Origin: Priestia koreensis
Lineage (GTDB): Bacteria; Bacillota; Bacilli; Bacillales; Bacillaceae_H
Reading direction: 5' to 3'
DNA length: 64,000 bases
Assembly (NCBI RefSeq): GCF_001274935.1
Contig: NZ_LILC01000011.1
Coordinates: forward strand, 124,705 to 188,704
The notes under the pieces were generated by a model. It saw only the letters and a list, made by a program, of their open reading frames with translations. It ran no database searches and was not told the DNA's origin. This document shows, one piece after another, positions 17,940-25,781 of the stretch (positions within the stretch are counted from its first letter, which is position 1; every line of letters begins with the position of its first letter). A program made the translations under genes and the position numbers.

Positions 17940-18329
17940 ATGAAATATCTACTTCCATTTCTCATTATTATTCCTGCAACAGAAATAACACTTCTCATTT
18001 ATGCAGGGAAAACGATTGGACTATTTCCAACGCTTCTTATTATGTTATTTACAGCAGGAACAGGTGCATATTTGGCGAAGAAGCAAGGTCTTGCCATATT
18101 ACAAAAAGCCAAACAGCAGTTAGCATATGGACAAGTTCCTGGAGATTCTATTATGGACGGAGTATGTGTTCTGATCGGAGCGACGCTTTTATTAGCACCA
18201 GGCTTTTTAACCGACATTATCGGCTTGTTTTTATTGCTCCCTGTTACACGCAGATTAATAAAGCCGTTCCTTGTGAGATGGCTACAGCATATGTTTATGA
18301 ACAACCGTTTTACGATCATTCGAAGATAA
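17940..18329 (+). CDS. fxsA: FxsA-family membrane protein
   Basis: This 129-residue membrane protein of the FxsA family has four hydrophobic segments (about residues 3-22, 26-46, 72-93 and 94-104). The family was named for suppression of phage F exclusion in E. coli when overproduced; its normal role is unknown. Motifs AxxLAxxxG (GAYLAKKQG) and APGFLTDIIGLFLLLP are typical. The start is ATG 17940 after GGGAGG; longer frames here (from 17894 or 17904) have no RBS. The gene converges on ytvI with a long shared terminator, and the same position after pyk is seen in other bacilli. Confidence 0.9.
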   Translation: MKYLLPFLIIIPATEITLLIYAGKTIGLFPTLLIMLFTAGTGAYLAKKQGLAILQKAKQQLAYGQVPGDSIMDGVCVLIGATLLLAPGFLTDIIGLFLLLPVTRRLIKPFLVRWLQHMFMNNRFTIIRR

Positions 18330-18332
18330 CAA

Positions 18333-18381
18333 AAAACCATCGCTTGTTAAAAAGAGAATTTTTTAACGAGCGATGGTTTTT
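18333..18381. terminator. Bidirectional terminator between fxsA and ytvI
   Basis: A near-perfect stem of about 20 bp, AAAAACCATCGCT...AGCGATGGTTTTT with TTAAAAA/TTTTTTAA inside, lies between converging genes; it overlaps the last codon of ytvI. Confidence 0.9.
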
Positions 18382-19504
18382 ATTGTATAGATTTTGGCTT
18401 TCCTTTGATAAAGCTCCAGATGTCATGAAAAACGTTCGCCGTGTATAGCGTTTTAATTACAACTAAAATAACAGGACCAATAATTAAACCGAGAAATCCA
18501 AACAATTTGAATCCTACAAAAAGAGACACGAGCGTTGCCAGAGGATCGAGGCCAATGCTTGAAGATAGGATTTTTGGTTCCATTAATTGTCGCTGTACGA
18601 TGACAACAGCGTATAAGACTAAAAGGCCAATGCCGAAGGATGTTTGATGAGTAGCGAACATGTAGATAATCCAAGGCACAAAAACAAACCCTGTTCCTAG
18701 ATAAGGAAGCAAATCAACTAGTCCAATAATTAATGAAATCGTGATGGCGTATTCAACTTTAAGAATTAATAGGCCGATCAGCACGATGATTGTGGTGATG
18801 GATATAAGTGTTAGCTGTGCTTTCAAAAAGCCGAACAAAGCTCGTCTGAGGTCGTAAAACACCGTTCTTCCGCTCGCTTGTGCTTTCGTTGGGATTAATT
18901 TTCCACTCAGATAGCGGAGGCGGTTCCAATCGTTGCTTATAAAAAAAGTTGCAAGTAACGAAAAAATAATAACAGTTGCTGCATTTGGAAGCCATGCAAT
19001 CAGGTTTGGGATAGATTGAAGAAAGGACGTAATGAACCCAACGAGCGTAGAACCGATCTGTGAGCCGATGTTTTTAATGTTGATAATAATGGTTTCTTGT
19101 TGACCAGAATTTAAGTTGTTGAACAGTGAGTTTAAATGATTATATAGCGGAATGATTTGGCTAGTTAGAAAGTTTTCGACAAACGTGATGAGCTTATCAA
19201 TAGTTGGGGGCAAAGCGATGGCTAAGTATTCAGTACCAGATAGAATTTCGGCTACGAGCAGTGTAATAAGTCCAATAAAGGTCCCAAAGATTAATAACAG
19301 CGCCCCAATGACAGCGAATGAACGCGGTAGGTGTAATTTGTGTTGAAGTATATTCACAAGAGGATTGATCAAAAGGGCAATGATGAGGGCGATAATGAAC
19401 GGGTACGCAAGGGTAGATACATAATAACATGCAAAAAACCCGAATATAATAATAGCTAACACAAGTAACGAGCGCAGTACTCTGTCTGCATATTGCTTAT
19501 ACAC
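18380..19504 (-). CDS. ytvI: AI-2E-family transporter, YtvI
   Basis: The 374-residue protein has about eight membrane segments arranged as in the AI-2E exporter / UPF0118 family, with a large soluble loop in the middle (residues 110-150) and the conserved end segment (PYLGTGFVFVPWIIY, then a final long pair near 290-350). In B. subtilis the orthologue is YtvI; family members act as cation/proton antiporters or signal exporters, and the substrate here is unknown. The start is GTG 19504, seven bases after AGGAGGCC. It lies alone on the minus strand. Confidence 0.88.
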   Translation of the reverse strand: MYKQYADRVLRSLLVLAIIIFGFFACYYVSTLAYPFIIALIIALLINPLVNILQHKLHLPRSFAVIGALLLIFGTFIGLITLLVAEILSGTEYLAIALPPTIDKLITFVENFLTSQIIPLYNHLNSLFNNLNSGQQETIIINIKNIGSQIGSTLVGFITSFLQSIPNLIAWLPNAATVIIFSLLATFFISNDWNRLRYLSGKLIPTKAQASGRTVFYDLRRALFGFLKAQLTLISITTIIVLIGLLILKVEYAITISLIIGLVDLLPYLGTGFVFVPWIIYMFATHQTSFGIGLLVLYAVVIVQRQLMEPKILSSSIGLDPLATLVSLFVGFKLFGFLGLIIGPVILVVIKTLYTANVFHDIWSFIKGKPKSIQ

Positions 19505-19791
19505 GTAACAGGCCTCCTATTAGGGAAAATATGTGCACATGTCTAGGAGCAGAAAATGGTAAGGAACCATTGTTTTAGATAGTTTGCAAAACCTTTTCTT
19601 ATAGTTTACAGGGCTTATTCAATTTTTAACAGTGCTTACGTTCGACAATTCCTGTTATTCTATGGGACCTATTCGCCGAACGATGACGAGTTCTCAACAT
19701 ATAGGGAGAAAGGGGTCAGACTTTGTCATTTAGAACATATTCCCTCCTTTATATTAGCAACAATCTGCTGATCACTTGAGCTAAGTAGGAT
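19505..19791. other. Gene-free stretch upstream of ytwI and ytvI
   Basis: About 290 bases hold no convincing frame. The segment GGGGTCAGACTTTGTCATTTA (near 19711-19731) resembles the terminal motif of REP/RAYT-type elements (GGTCAGACC with AAGTCTGACCCC on the other strand), and CGTTCG...CGAACG form a distant inverted repeat around 19640-19682. No transposase gene is present, so this could be a relic at most. Confidence 0.3.
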
Positions 19792-19820
19792 TTGGTTGGC
19801 TGTAATGGTTGCTGTATAAT
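19792..19820 (+). promoter_or_regulatory. SigA-type promoter of ytwI
   Basis: TTGGTT (19792-19797) and TATAAT (19815-19820) are 17 bases apart; the ytwI start lies about 108 nt downstream of the expected transcription start. Confidence 0.7.
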
Positions 19821-19934
19821 AGATAACTTGGAAAAGCCCTAAGCGCTTGTGAACTCGAAATGGGAAAAGCATTAAAAAAGCTTTTTAGCAATCATTTTTA
19901 TTGTGAAACATATCATTTAAAAGGAGGAGACATC

Positions 19935-20396
19935 ATGTTTTCACAGTCTGTGTTATTTTTAGTCATTTTGTTTGTCATTGGATTGGTTGCCAAAAATCAA
20001 TCTCTCTTACTCGCAGTAGGATTCTTATTAGTTATTAAGTTAGTTCATTTAGATACGAAGGTTTTCCCCTATTTGCAATCGAAAGGGATCAATTTAGGCG
20101 TAACGGTTATTACCATTGCAGTACTTGTTCCAATTGCGACAGGGGACATTGGCTTTAAGCAATTGGGAGAGGCGTTGAAATCTTCCTACGCATGGATTGC
20201 CTTGGCTGCAGGAATTGCGGTCGCTATTATTGCAAAGTATGGTTTAAAGCTTTTAGCTACAGATCCTCACATCACGACAGCACTAGTATTTGGGACTATT
20301 TTGGCGGTGTCCCTATTCAGAGGGGTGGCAGTAGGTCCGTTAATCGGTGCAGGAATTGCATATTTAGTCATGAAAGTAGTCGAAGTATTTCACTAA
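19935..20396 (+). CDS. ytwI: DUF441 membrane protein YtwI
   Basis: This 153-residue protein has four or five membrane segments and belongs to the DUF441 (UPF0756) family of unknown function. The start is ATG 19935 after AAAGGAGGAGA; an in-frame extension to 19860 has no RBS. The segment EALKSSYAWIALAAGIAVA and the C-terminal GVAVGPLIGAGIAYL are typical. It lies directly upstream of the citZ control region, as in B. subtilis, and has its own promoter. Confidence 0.9.
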   Translation: MFSQSVLFLVILFVIGLVAKNQSLLLAVGFLLVIKLVHLDTKVFPYLQSKGINLGVTVITIAVLVPIATGDIGFKQLGEALKSSYAWIALAAGIAVAIIAKYGLKLLATDPHITTALVFGTILAVSLFRGVAVGPLIGAGIAYLVMKVVEVFH

Positions 20397-20503
20397 AAGT
20401 TTTTTTATAATAATAATAATTTTAAAAATTATTGAGCGTTTTCATTCACAAAAGTCTGATAATTGTTTATAATAGGGTTAAAGCATCATCCAGTTACATA
20501 CAC

Positions 20504-20534
20504 TTGACGGTTTTTGTCGCGCTTTTAGTATAAT
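20504..20534 (+). promoter_or_regulatory. Candidate citZ promoter
   Basis: TTGACG (20504-20509) and TATAAT (20529-20534) are 19 bases apart (18 if the -35 is read as TGACGG). The expected start of transcription is near 20541, about 225 nt before the citZ ATG. Confidence 0.6.
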
Positions 20535-20536
20535 TC

Positions 20537-20571
20537 AATGGCACATCTATTCTGGAGTTTTATGTGCCATT
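20537..20571 (+). promoter_or_regulatory. 10-bp inverted repeat over the citZ transcription start
   Basis: AATGGCACAT (20537-20546) and ATGTGCCATT (20562-20571) are perfectly complementary with a 15-base spacer, beginning three bases after the -10. It has no T-run, so it is not a terminator. It is either an operator or the 5' hairpin of the citZ leader. Confidence 0.6.
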
Positions 20572-20585
20572 CGTAGAAAATATAA

Positions 20586-20601
20586 ATGTAAGCATTTTCT
20601 T
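20586..20601 (+). promoter_or_regulatory. cre-like site in the citZ leader
   Basis: ATGTAAGCATTTTCTT resembles the CcpA site (WTGNAANCGNWNNCAW) with two mismatches, at about +46 of the citZ transcript. In B. subtilis citZ is repressed by CcpA from a downstream cre of very similar sequence. By eye only. Confidence 0.5.
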
Positions 20602-20766
20602 TTCTATTAATTGGCAATAACCGGTCAAAGAGTCAGGATAATGGATGTGCTTAACCATAACTTTACTTGTTGAATGAGCATGCGCTCAATAATGATGTTC
20701 TGTATGTTTCAAAAGTTTTAAGAGAGATGGTTTAAGGGGATTTTTTTTCAAGGAGGAGAGAAGTTT

Positions 20767-21885
20767 ATGACAGTTACAAGAGGTCTAGAAGGGGTTGTAG
20801 CAACTACATCTTCTGTCAGTTCTATTATTGATGATACGCTTACGTATCGTGGTTACAACATTGATGATTTGGCAGAGTACGCTTCTTTTGAAGAAGTAAT
20901 CTACTTGCTTTGGTATGGTAAGCTTCCAAACCAAACCGAGTTAGATGAGTTTACAAAGCTATTGTCAGAGAATGCTAGTTTACCACAAGGTGTACTAGAT
21001 CATTTCAAAACGTATCCAATTGACAAAGTTCATCCAATGGCAGCGCTACGAACAGCGGTTTCGTTGTTAGGAATGTACGACGAAGAAGCAGATGTGATGG
21101 ACGAAGAAGCAAATAACCGAAAAGCAATTCGCTTACAGGCGCAGTTACCTGCTGTTGTTACAGCTTTTTCACGTATCCGCAAAGGGTTAGAACCTGTAGA
21201 ACCACGTAAGGATTTCGGCTTAGCAGCGAATTTCTTATATATGCTAACAGGTGAAGAGCCAAGTACAGTGGCAGTAGAAGCGTTCAATAAGGCGCTAGTA
21301 TTGCATGCAGATCATGAACTAAACGCATCTACATTTACCGCACGTGTGTGTGTGGCAACGCTTTCTGATATTTATTCAGGCGTAACTGCAGCAATCGGGG
21401 CATTAAAAGGTCCGTTACACGGTGGTGCAAACGAAGCGGTAATGAAAATGCTAACTGAAGTAGAAACTCCTGAAAATGCAGAAGCATATGTGCGTGAAAA
21501 GCTTGCAAACAAAGAAAAGATTATGGGATTCGGTCATCGCGTATATCGCCAAGGAGATCCTCGTGCGAAGCATTTGCGTAAGATGTCTGAGAAGCTTACA
21601 AACTTAACAGGTGAAACAAAATGGTATGACATGTCTATTAAGATTGAAGAAGTGTTTACAAAAGAAAAAGATCTTCCACCAAACGTGGATTTCTATTCCG
21701 CTTCTGTCTATCATAGCTTAGGCATTGATCATGATTTATTTACACCAATTTTTGCAGTGAGTCGTGTATCAGGTTGGATCGCTCATATTCTTGAGCAGTA
21801 TTCAAACAACCGCTTAATCCGCCCTCGCGCTGATTACATCGGTTCCGATAAACAAACGTATATTCCAATTAGTCAACGTGACTAA
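20767..21885 (+). CDS. citZ: Citrate synthase
   Basis: The enzyme condenses acetyl-CoA and oxaloacetate to citrate at the entry of the TCA cycle. The 372-residue protein is the small, dimeric Gram-positive type and shows the catalytic histidines in LHADHELNASTF (near residue 182) and LHGGANEAV near 219, the MGFGHRVYRQGDPRA motif near 254, and a catalytic Asp in the C-terminal part. The ATG follows AAGGAGGAGAG. It is the first gene of citZ-icd-mdh; a hairpin at 21949-22000 lies before icd. The 370-base upstream region carries a promoter, a 10-bp dyad and a cre-like site. Confidence 0.97.
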   Translation: MTVTRGLEGVVATTSSVSSIIDDTLTYRGYNIDDLAEYASFEEVIYLLWYGKLPNQTELDEFTKLLSENASLPQGVLDHFKTYPIDKVHPMAALRTAVSLLGMYDEEADVMDEEANNRKAIRLQAQLPAVVTAFSRIRKGLEPVEPRKDFGLAANFLYMLTGEEPSTVAVEAFNKALVLHADHELNASTFTARVCVATLSDIYSGVTAAIGALKGPLHGGANEAVMKMLTEVETPENAEAYVREKLANKEKIMGFGHRVYRQGDPRAKHLRKMSEKLTNLTGETKWYDMSIKIEEVFTKEKDLPPNVDFYSASVYHSLGIDHDLFTPIFAVSRVSGWIAHILEQYSNNRLIRPRADYIGSDKQTYIPISQRD

Positions 21886-21948
21886 AACAGAGCACATGGC
21901 CACAAGAGGACGGACAAAGAGAGTGAAGAATCCCTCATCATTTTGTAG

Positions 21949-22000
21949 GAGCTTTGTTTAACGAAGGAATTTATGTTCCTTTTTAAATTAAGCTCTTTTT
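21949..22000 (+). terminator. Branched hairpin with T-run between citZ and icd (partial terminator)
   Basis: GAGCTT pairs with AAGCTC and encloses a second hairpin AAGGAA/TTCCTT; a run of five Ts follows. It would attenuate rather than stop transcription into icd, since icd and mdh are normally also served by internal promoters. Confidence 0.6.
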
Positions 22001-22078
22001 ACCGGAAAATGTGGACAAGTAAGTACATCTATTAAACTGTATAAAAAAGATTGATAAGCTACTAAGGAGGTCATTATC

Positions 22079-23365
22079 TTGACACAAGGACAAAAAATCA
22101 CGGTTAGCAACGGCGTATTAAACGTACCAAACAATCCAGTTATTCCATTCATTGAAGGGGACGGAATTGGACCGGATATCTGGGCATCTGCTTCTCGCGT
22201 AATTGAAGCAGCGGTTGAAAAAGCATACAAAGGCGAAAAGAAAATCGTTTGGAAAGAAGTATTAGCAGGTGAAAAAGCATTCAACGAAACAGGAGAGTGG
22301 TTACCTGCTGAAACGTTAGATTTAATTCGTGAGTATTTTATTGCGATTAAAGGACCTTTAACAACTCCAGTTGGCGGAGGAATTCGTTCTCTAAACGTTG
22401 CACTACGTCAAGAGTTAGATCTATTCGTTTGCTTACGTCCAGTTCGTTACTTTGAAGGAGTACCTTCACCAGTAAAACGTCCTGAAGATACAGATATGGT
22501 TATCTTCCGTGAAAATACAGAGGATATCTATGCTGGTATTGAATATGCAAAAGGTTCTGAAGATGTGAAAAAACTTCTTAACTTCTTACAAACAGAACTA
22601 GGCGTGAACAAAATCCGCTTCCCAGAAACTTCTGGTCTTGGAATCAAACCAGTTTCTGCTGAAGGAACAAAACGTTTAGTACGTGCAGCAATTAACTATG
22701 CTATTAAAGAAGGCCGCAAATCTGTTACGCTTGTACATAAAGGTAACATTATGAAATTTACTGAAGGTGCCTTCAAAAACTGGGGTTATGAGCTTGCTGA
22801 AGAGGAATTCGGCGACAAAGTATTCACATGGGCTCAATATGACCGCCTAGTTGAGACAGAAGGTAAAGATGCAGCGAACAAAGCGCAAGCTGATGCTGAA
22901 GCAGCAGGCAAAATCATCATCAAAGATTCTATTGCTGATATCTTCTTACAACAAATCTTAACGCGTCCACGTGAGTTTGATGTAGTGGCAACAATGAACT
23001 TAAACGGTGACTACATCTCTGATGCGTTAGCAGCACAAGTTGGTGGAATCGGTATCGCACCAGGAGCGAACATTAACTACGAAACAGGACATGCTATTTT
23101 CGAAGCTACACATGGTACTGCACCGAAATATGCTGGATTAGACAAAGTAAATCCATCTTCTGTTTTATTATCAGGTGTATTAATGCTTGAGCACTTAGGT
23201 TGGAATGAAGCAGCGAAATTGGTAATGGATTCAATCGAAAAAACAATTGCTTCTAAAGTTGTAACATATGATTTCGCTCGTCTAATGGACGGCGCAACTG
23301 AAGTGAAATGTTCTGAATTTGGTGATGCATTAATCACTAACATGGAAGATACAGTAAGAGTTTAA
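22079..23365 (+). CDS. icd: Isocitrate dehydrogenase (NADP)
   Basis: The enzyme converts isocitrate to 2-oxoglutarate with NADP. The 428-residue product contains the phosphate/isocitrate loop [26 protein letters not shown] (around residues 100-125, with the conserved Ser and Arg residues), [14 protein letters not shown] near 142, the metal-binding Asp-rich part NLNGDYISD, and [11 protein letters not shown] near 340. The start is TTG 22079, after AAGGAGGTCATTAT; the family start is MAQG... or similar, which matches [12 protein letters not shown]. It is the second gene of the citZ-icd-mdh cluster; mdh begins 36 bases downstream. Confidence 0.97.
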   Translation: MTQGQKITVSNGVLNVPNNPVIPFIEGDGIGPDIWASASRVIEAAVEKAYKGEKKIVWKEVLAGEKAFNETGEWLPAETLDLIREYFIAIKGPLTTPVGGGIRSLNVALRQELDLFVCLRPVRYFEGVPSPVKRPEDTDMVIFRENTEDIYAGIEYAKGSEDVKKLLNFLQTELGVNKIRFPETSGLGIKPVSAEGTKRLVRAAINYAIKEGRKSVTLVHKGNIMKFTEGAFKNWGYELAEEEFGDKVFTWAQYDRLVETEGKDAANKAQADAEAAGKIIIKDSIADIFLQQILTRPREFDVVATMNLNGDYISDALAAQVGGIGIAPGANINYETGHAIFEATHGTAPKYAGLDKVNPSSVLLSGVLMLEHLGWNEAAKLVMDSIEKTIASKVVTYDFARLMDGATEVKCSEFGDALITNMEDTVRV

Positions 23366-23401
23366 TAGTAAGTAGCTTAGCGAATAGAGGAGGTCGTGGT
23401 C

Positions 23402-24334
23402 ATGACACGTAAAAAAGTCTCGGTAATTGGCGCAGGATTTACCGGTGCAACAACAGCATTTCTCATCGCGCAAAAGGAATTAGCTGACGTTGTGTTAGTT
23501 GACATTCCGCAACTGGAAAGTCCTACACAGGGGAAGGCACTGGATATGCTTGAAGCGAGCCCTGTAGAAGGATTTGATTCTAACATCACCGGTACTTCTG
23601 ACTATGCAGATACTAGTGGATCAGACATCGTTGTTATTACAGCAGGTATTGCACGCAAGCCTGGCATGAGCCGTGATGACCTAGTCACAACCAACCAAAA
23701 AATCATGAAATCTGTTACGAGAGAAATTGTGAAACATTCTCCTGACTGTACGATCATTGTGTTAACAAATCCAGTTGATGCGATGACGTACACCGTGTTC
23801 AAAGAGTCAGGTTTACCGAAAAGTCGGGTCATTGGTCAGTCTGGTGTACTGGATTCCGCTCGTTTCCGTACGTTTGTAGCGCAAGAGCTGAACGTTTCGA
23901 TAAAGGATGTAACAGGATTCGTTTTAGGTGGGCACGGTGATGACATGGTACCGCTCGTTCGCTATTCCTATGCAGGTGGAATTCCATTAGAAACGCTTAT
24001 TTCGAAGGAGCGCTTACAAGAAATTGTGGAGCGAACTCGAAAAGGTGGCGGTGAAATCGTGAACCTTCTAGGCAACGGAAGCGCATATTATGCACCGGCT
24101 GCTTCCTTAGTAGAAATGACGGCTGCCATCTTAAAAGATCAGCGCCGCATTCTTCCTTCCATCGCTTATTTAGAAGGTGAATATGGCTATGAAGGAATTT
24201 ACCTAGGCGTTCCAACGATTTTGGGTAAAAATGGGATTGAGAAAGTGATAGAGCTCCAACTAACAAATGAAGAAAAGAGCGAGTTAGACAAATCGGCCGA
24301 TTCTGTCAAGAACGTGATGAACGTACTCGTGTAA
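23402..24334 (+). CDS. mdh: Malate dehydrogenase, lactate dehydrogenase-like type
   Basis: The NAD-dependent enzyme interconverts malate and oxaloacetate. The 310-residue product starts with the Rossmann motif [13 protein letters not shown] and has [15 protein letters not shown] (substrate-specificity loop with the Arg that favours malate), LTNPVDAM, and the catalytic His in [11 protein letters not shown] near residue 178. I prefer ATG 23402 (seven bases after AGGAGGT) over the GTG six bases earlier. It ends in a strong terminator and closes the TCA cluster. It matches B. subtilis Mdh over its length. Confidence 0.97.
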   Translation: MTRKKVSVIGAGFTGATTAFLIAQKELADVVLVDIPQLESPTQGKALDMLEASPVEGFDSNITGTSDYADTSGSDIVVITAGIARKPGMSRDDLVTTNQKIMKSVTREIVKHSPDCTIIVLTNPVDAMTYTVFKESGLPKSRVIGQSGVLDSARFRTFVAQELNVSIKDVTGFVLGGHGDDMVPLVRYSYAGGIPLETLISKERLQEIVERTRKGGGEIVNLLGNGSAYYAPAASLVEMTAAILKDQRRILPSIAYLEGEYGYEGIYLGVPTILGKNGIEKVIELQLTNEEKSELDKSADSVKNVMNVLV

Positions 24335-24335
24335 T

Positions 24336-24374
24336 CAAAAAGGAATTTGGGGGACGCCCTAAATTCCTTTTTTT
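24336..24374 (+). terminator. Intrinsic terminator after mdh
   Basis: AAAAAGGAATTTGGG pairs with CCCTAAATTCCTTTTT; T-run of seven. Confidence 0.9.
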
Positions 24375-24402
24375 CATCCTTTTTATTAAGAAGATAATTC
24401 GG

Positions 24403-24424
24403 TATAATGTTGTAAACGTTTTCA
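24403..24424 (+). promoter_or_regulatory. Promoter -10 and perfect cre site upstream of the MaoC-domain gene
   Basis: TATAAT (24403-24408) is followed at 24411-24424 by TGTAAACGTTTTCA, which fits the CcpA consensus TGWAANCGNTNWCA at every fixed position. Lying from about +1 onward, it would block transcription when CcpA is bound. The -35 (TTTTTA, 17-bp spacer) is weak. Confidence 0.7.
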
Positions 24425-24443
24425 ATTAGAAAGGGGTTTTTTT

Positions 24444-24920
24444 ATGATACTAGGCAAAAAACGAAAGCTTGGAAGAACGATTGGAGAATTATCCAAGGGC
24501 GAAAAGCTATCCTTAACAGAGCGTATTGAAGATCGAGAGTTATTGCTATATCTAGGATTGACAAATGACGCGAATCCTCTTTATATCCAGCATGATTATG
24601 CTTCTCAGACACCGTTAAAAAAGCCGGTCGTGCCAGCCATTATGCTTACTGGAACGATGATGTCGGCTATATCAAAATATATCCCTGGACCAGGGTCCCA
24701 TATTTTACATCATACCGTTACGTTTCATAAACAAGTGTATCACTATGAGCTTATTGAATACTTGTTTGAAATAAAGGATGTTGACCACACAAATCACACC
24801 ATCACCGTATTTGCTAAGGCAGTAAACGAAGAAAAAGATCTTGTCATCGATGCGGAATTTATCGTTTGTCCACCGTATTCGATTCACGATATTGATGAGC
24901 AAACGCTCGAAAATTTTTAG
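24444..24920 (+). CDS. MaoC-like hotdog-domain protein
   Basis: This 158-residue protein has the (R)-hydratase/MaoC hotdog pattern: TIGELSKGEKLSLTERI, then LTNDANPLYIQHDYASQTPLKKPVVPAIML (residues 38-68), where D-x5-H of true hydratases appears as NDANPLYIQHDYA. It is most like the short MaoC/FapR-type single domains; possible roles are (R)-specific enoyl-CoA hydration or acyl-CoA binding. The conserved Asp/His hydratase pair is at best partly visible. The start is ATG 24444, with AAAGGGG upstream. It is single-gene between mdh and phoP, a place that B. subtilis lacks. A perfect cre site indicates catabolite repression. Confidence 0.75.
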   Translation: MILGKKRKLGRTIGELSKGEKLSLTERIEDRELLLYLGLTNDANPLYIQHDYASQTPLKKPVVPAIMLTGTMMSAISKYIPGPGSHILHHTVTFHKQVYHYELIEYLFEIKDVDHTNHTITVFAKAVNEEKDLVIDAEFIVCPPYSIHDIDEQTLENF

Positions 24921-25064
24921 TTAAAAGGACCTTCTTCATATATTTCTCTTTGTGAACTTCTAAAAATCATTGTATGATAAAGATAAAAGTATAAAAAATA
25001 AAAAAATAGATATATTTTTGGATGATTAACAGGGGTTCTAATACAGAGGTCTTTGGAGGAATAT

Positions 25065-25781
25065 ATGAGCAAGAAGCTATTAGTAGTAGACGATGAACAA
25101 TCAATCTCAACATTGCTGCAATACAATTTACAACAATCGGGTTTTGATGTAGTGACGGCAATGGATGGTGAAGAAGGATATCAGAAAGCTTTAGATGAAA
25201 ATCCAGATTTAATCGTTCTTGATTTAATGCTGCCTAAAATGGACGGTATTGAAGTATGCAAAAAGCTTCGTCAGCAAAAGGTGATGGTGCCAATCTTAAT
25301 GCTAACAGCAAAAGATGATGAATTTGATAAGGTGTTAGGACTTGAGCTTGGAGCGGATGACTATATGACAAAGCCATTTAGCCCACGAGAAGTAGTCGCA
25401 CGTGTGAAAGCCATCTTACGTCGCACACAGTATAGCGCAAATGATTCTTCAGACATGAATGAAGGAGACAAAATTGTGATTGGCGGATTAAAGGTCCTTC
25501 CAGAGCATTATGAAGCTTACTTCGAAGGTGAACAGCTAGAGCTGACGCCAAAGGAATTTGAGCTGTTGCTGTATTTAACCAAAAACAAAGGACGTGTTCT
25601 TACTCGGGATCAGCTGTTGAGCGCAGTATGGAACTATGACTTTGCTGGGGATACGCGCATAGTCGATGTTCATATTAGCCATCTCCGTGAAAAAATCGAA
25701 CATAATACGAGAAAGCCAGTTTATATAAAAACAATCCGAGGAATGGGTTACAAGCTGGAAGAGCCTAAGTCGGATGAATAA
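25065..25781 (+). CDS. phoP: Phosphate-starvation response regulator PhoP
   Basis: This OmpR-class response regulator of 238 residues (B. subtilis PhoP 240) has Asp9/Asp10, the phosphorylated Asp53 in VLDLMLP, Thr81 and Lys103 in the receiver domain, and a C-terminal winged helix from about residue 135 (LTPKEFELLLYL, DTRIVDVHISHLREKI). When phosphorylated by PhoR it binds Pho boxes made of TT(A/T/C)ACA repeats and activates phosphate-scavenging genes. The start is ATG 25065 after TTTGGAGG; the frame extends to 25053 but without RBS. It overlaps phoR by 8 bases. A candidate Pho box lies just behind phoR. Confidence 0.96.
   Translation: MSKKLLVVDDEQSISTLLQYNLQQSGFDVVTAMDGEEGYQKALDENPDLIVLDLMLPKMDGIEVCKKLRQQKVMVPILMLTAKDDEFDKVLGLELGADDYMTKPFSPREVVARVKAILRRTQYSANDSSDMNEGDKIVIGGLKVLPEHYEAYFEGEQLELTPKEFELLLYLTKNKGRVLTRDQLLSAVWNYDFAGDTRIVDVHISHLREKIEHNTRKPVYIKTIRGMGYKLEEPKSDE

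Noticed and set aside
17894..18448. 184-codon plus-strand frame overlapping fxsA
   Set aside because: Different frame from the conserved FxsA protein, Cys/Arg/Ser-rich, no RBS; a shadow.
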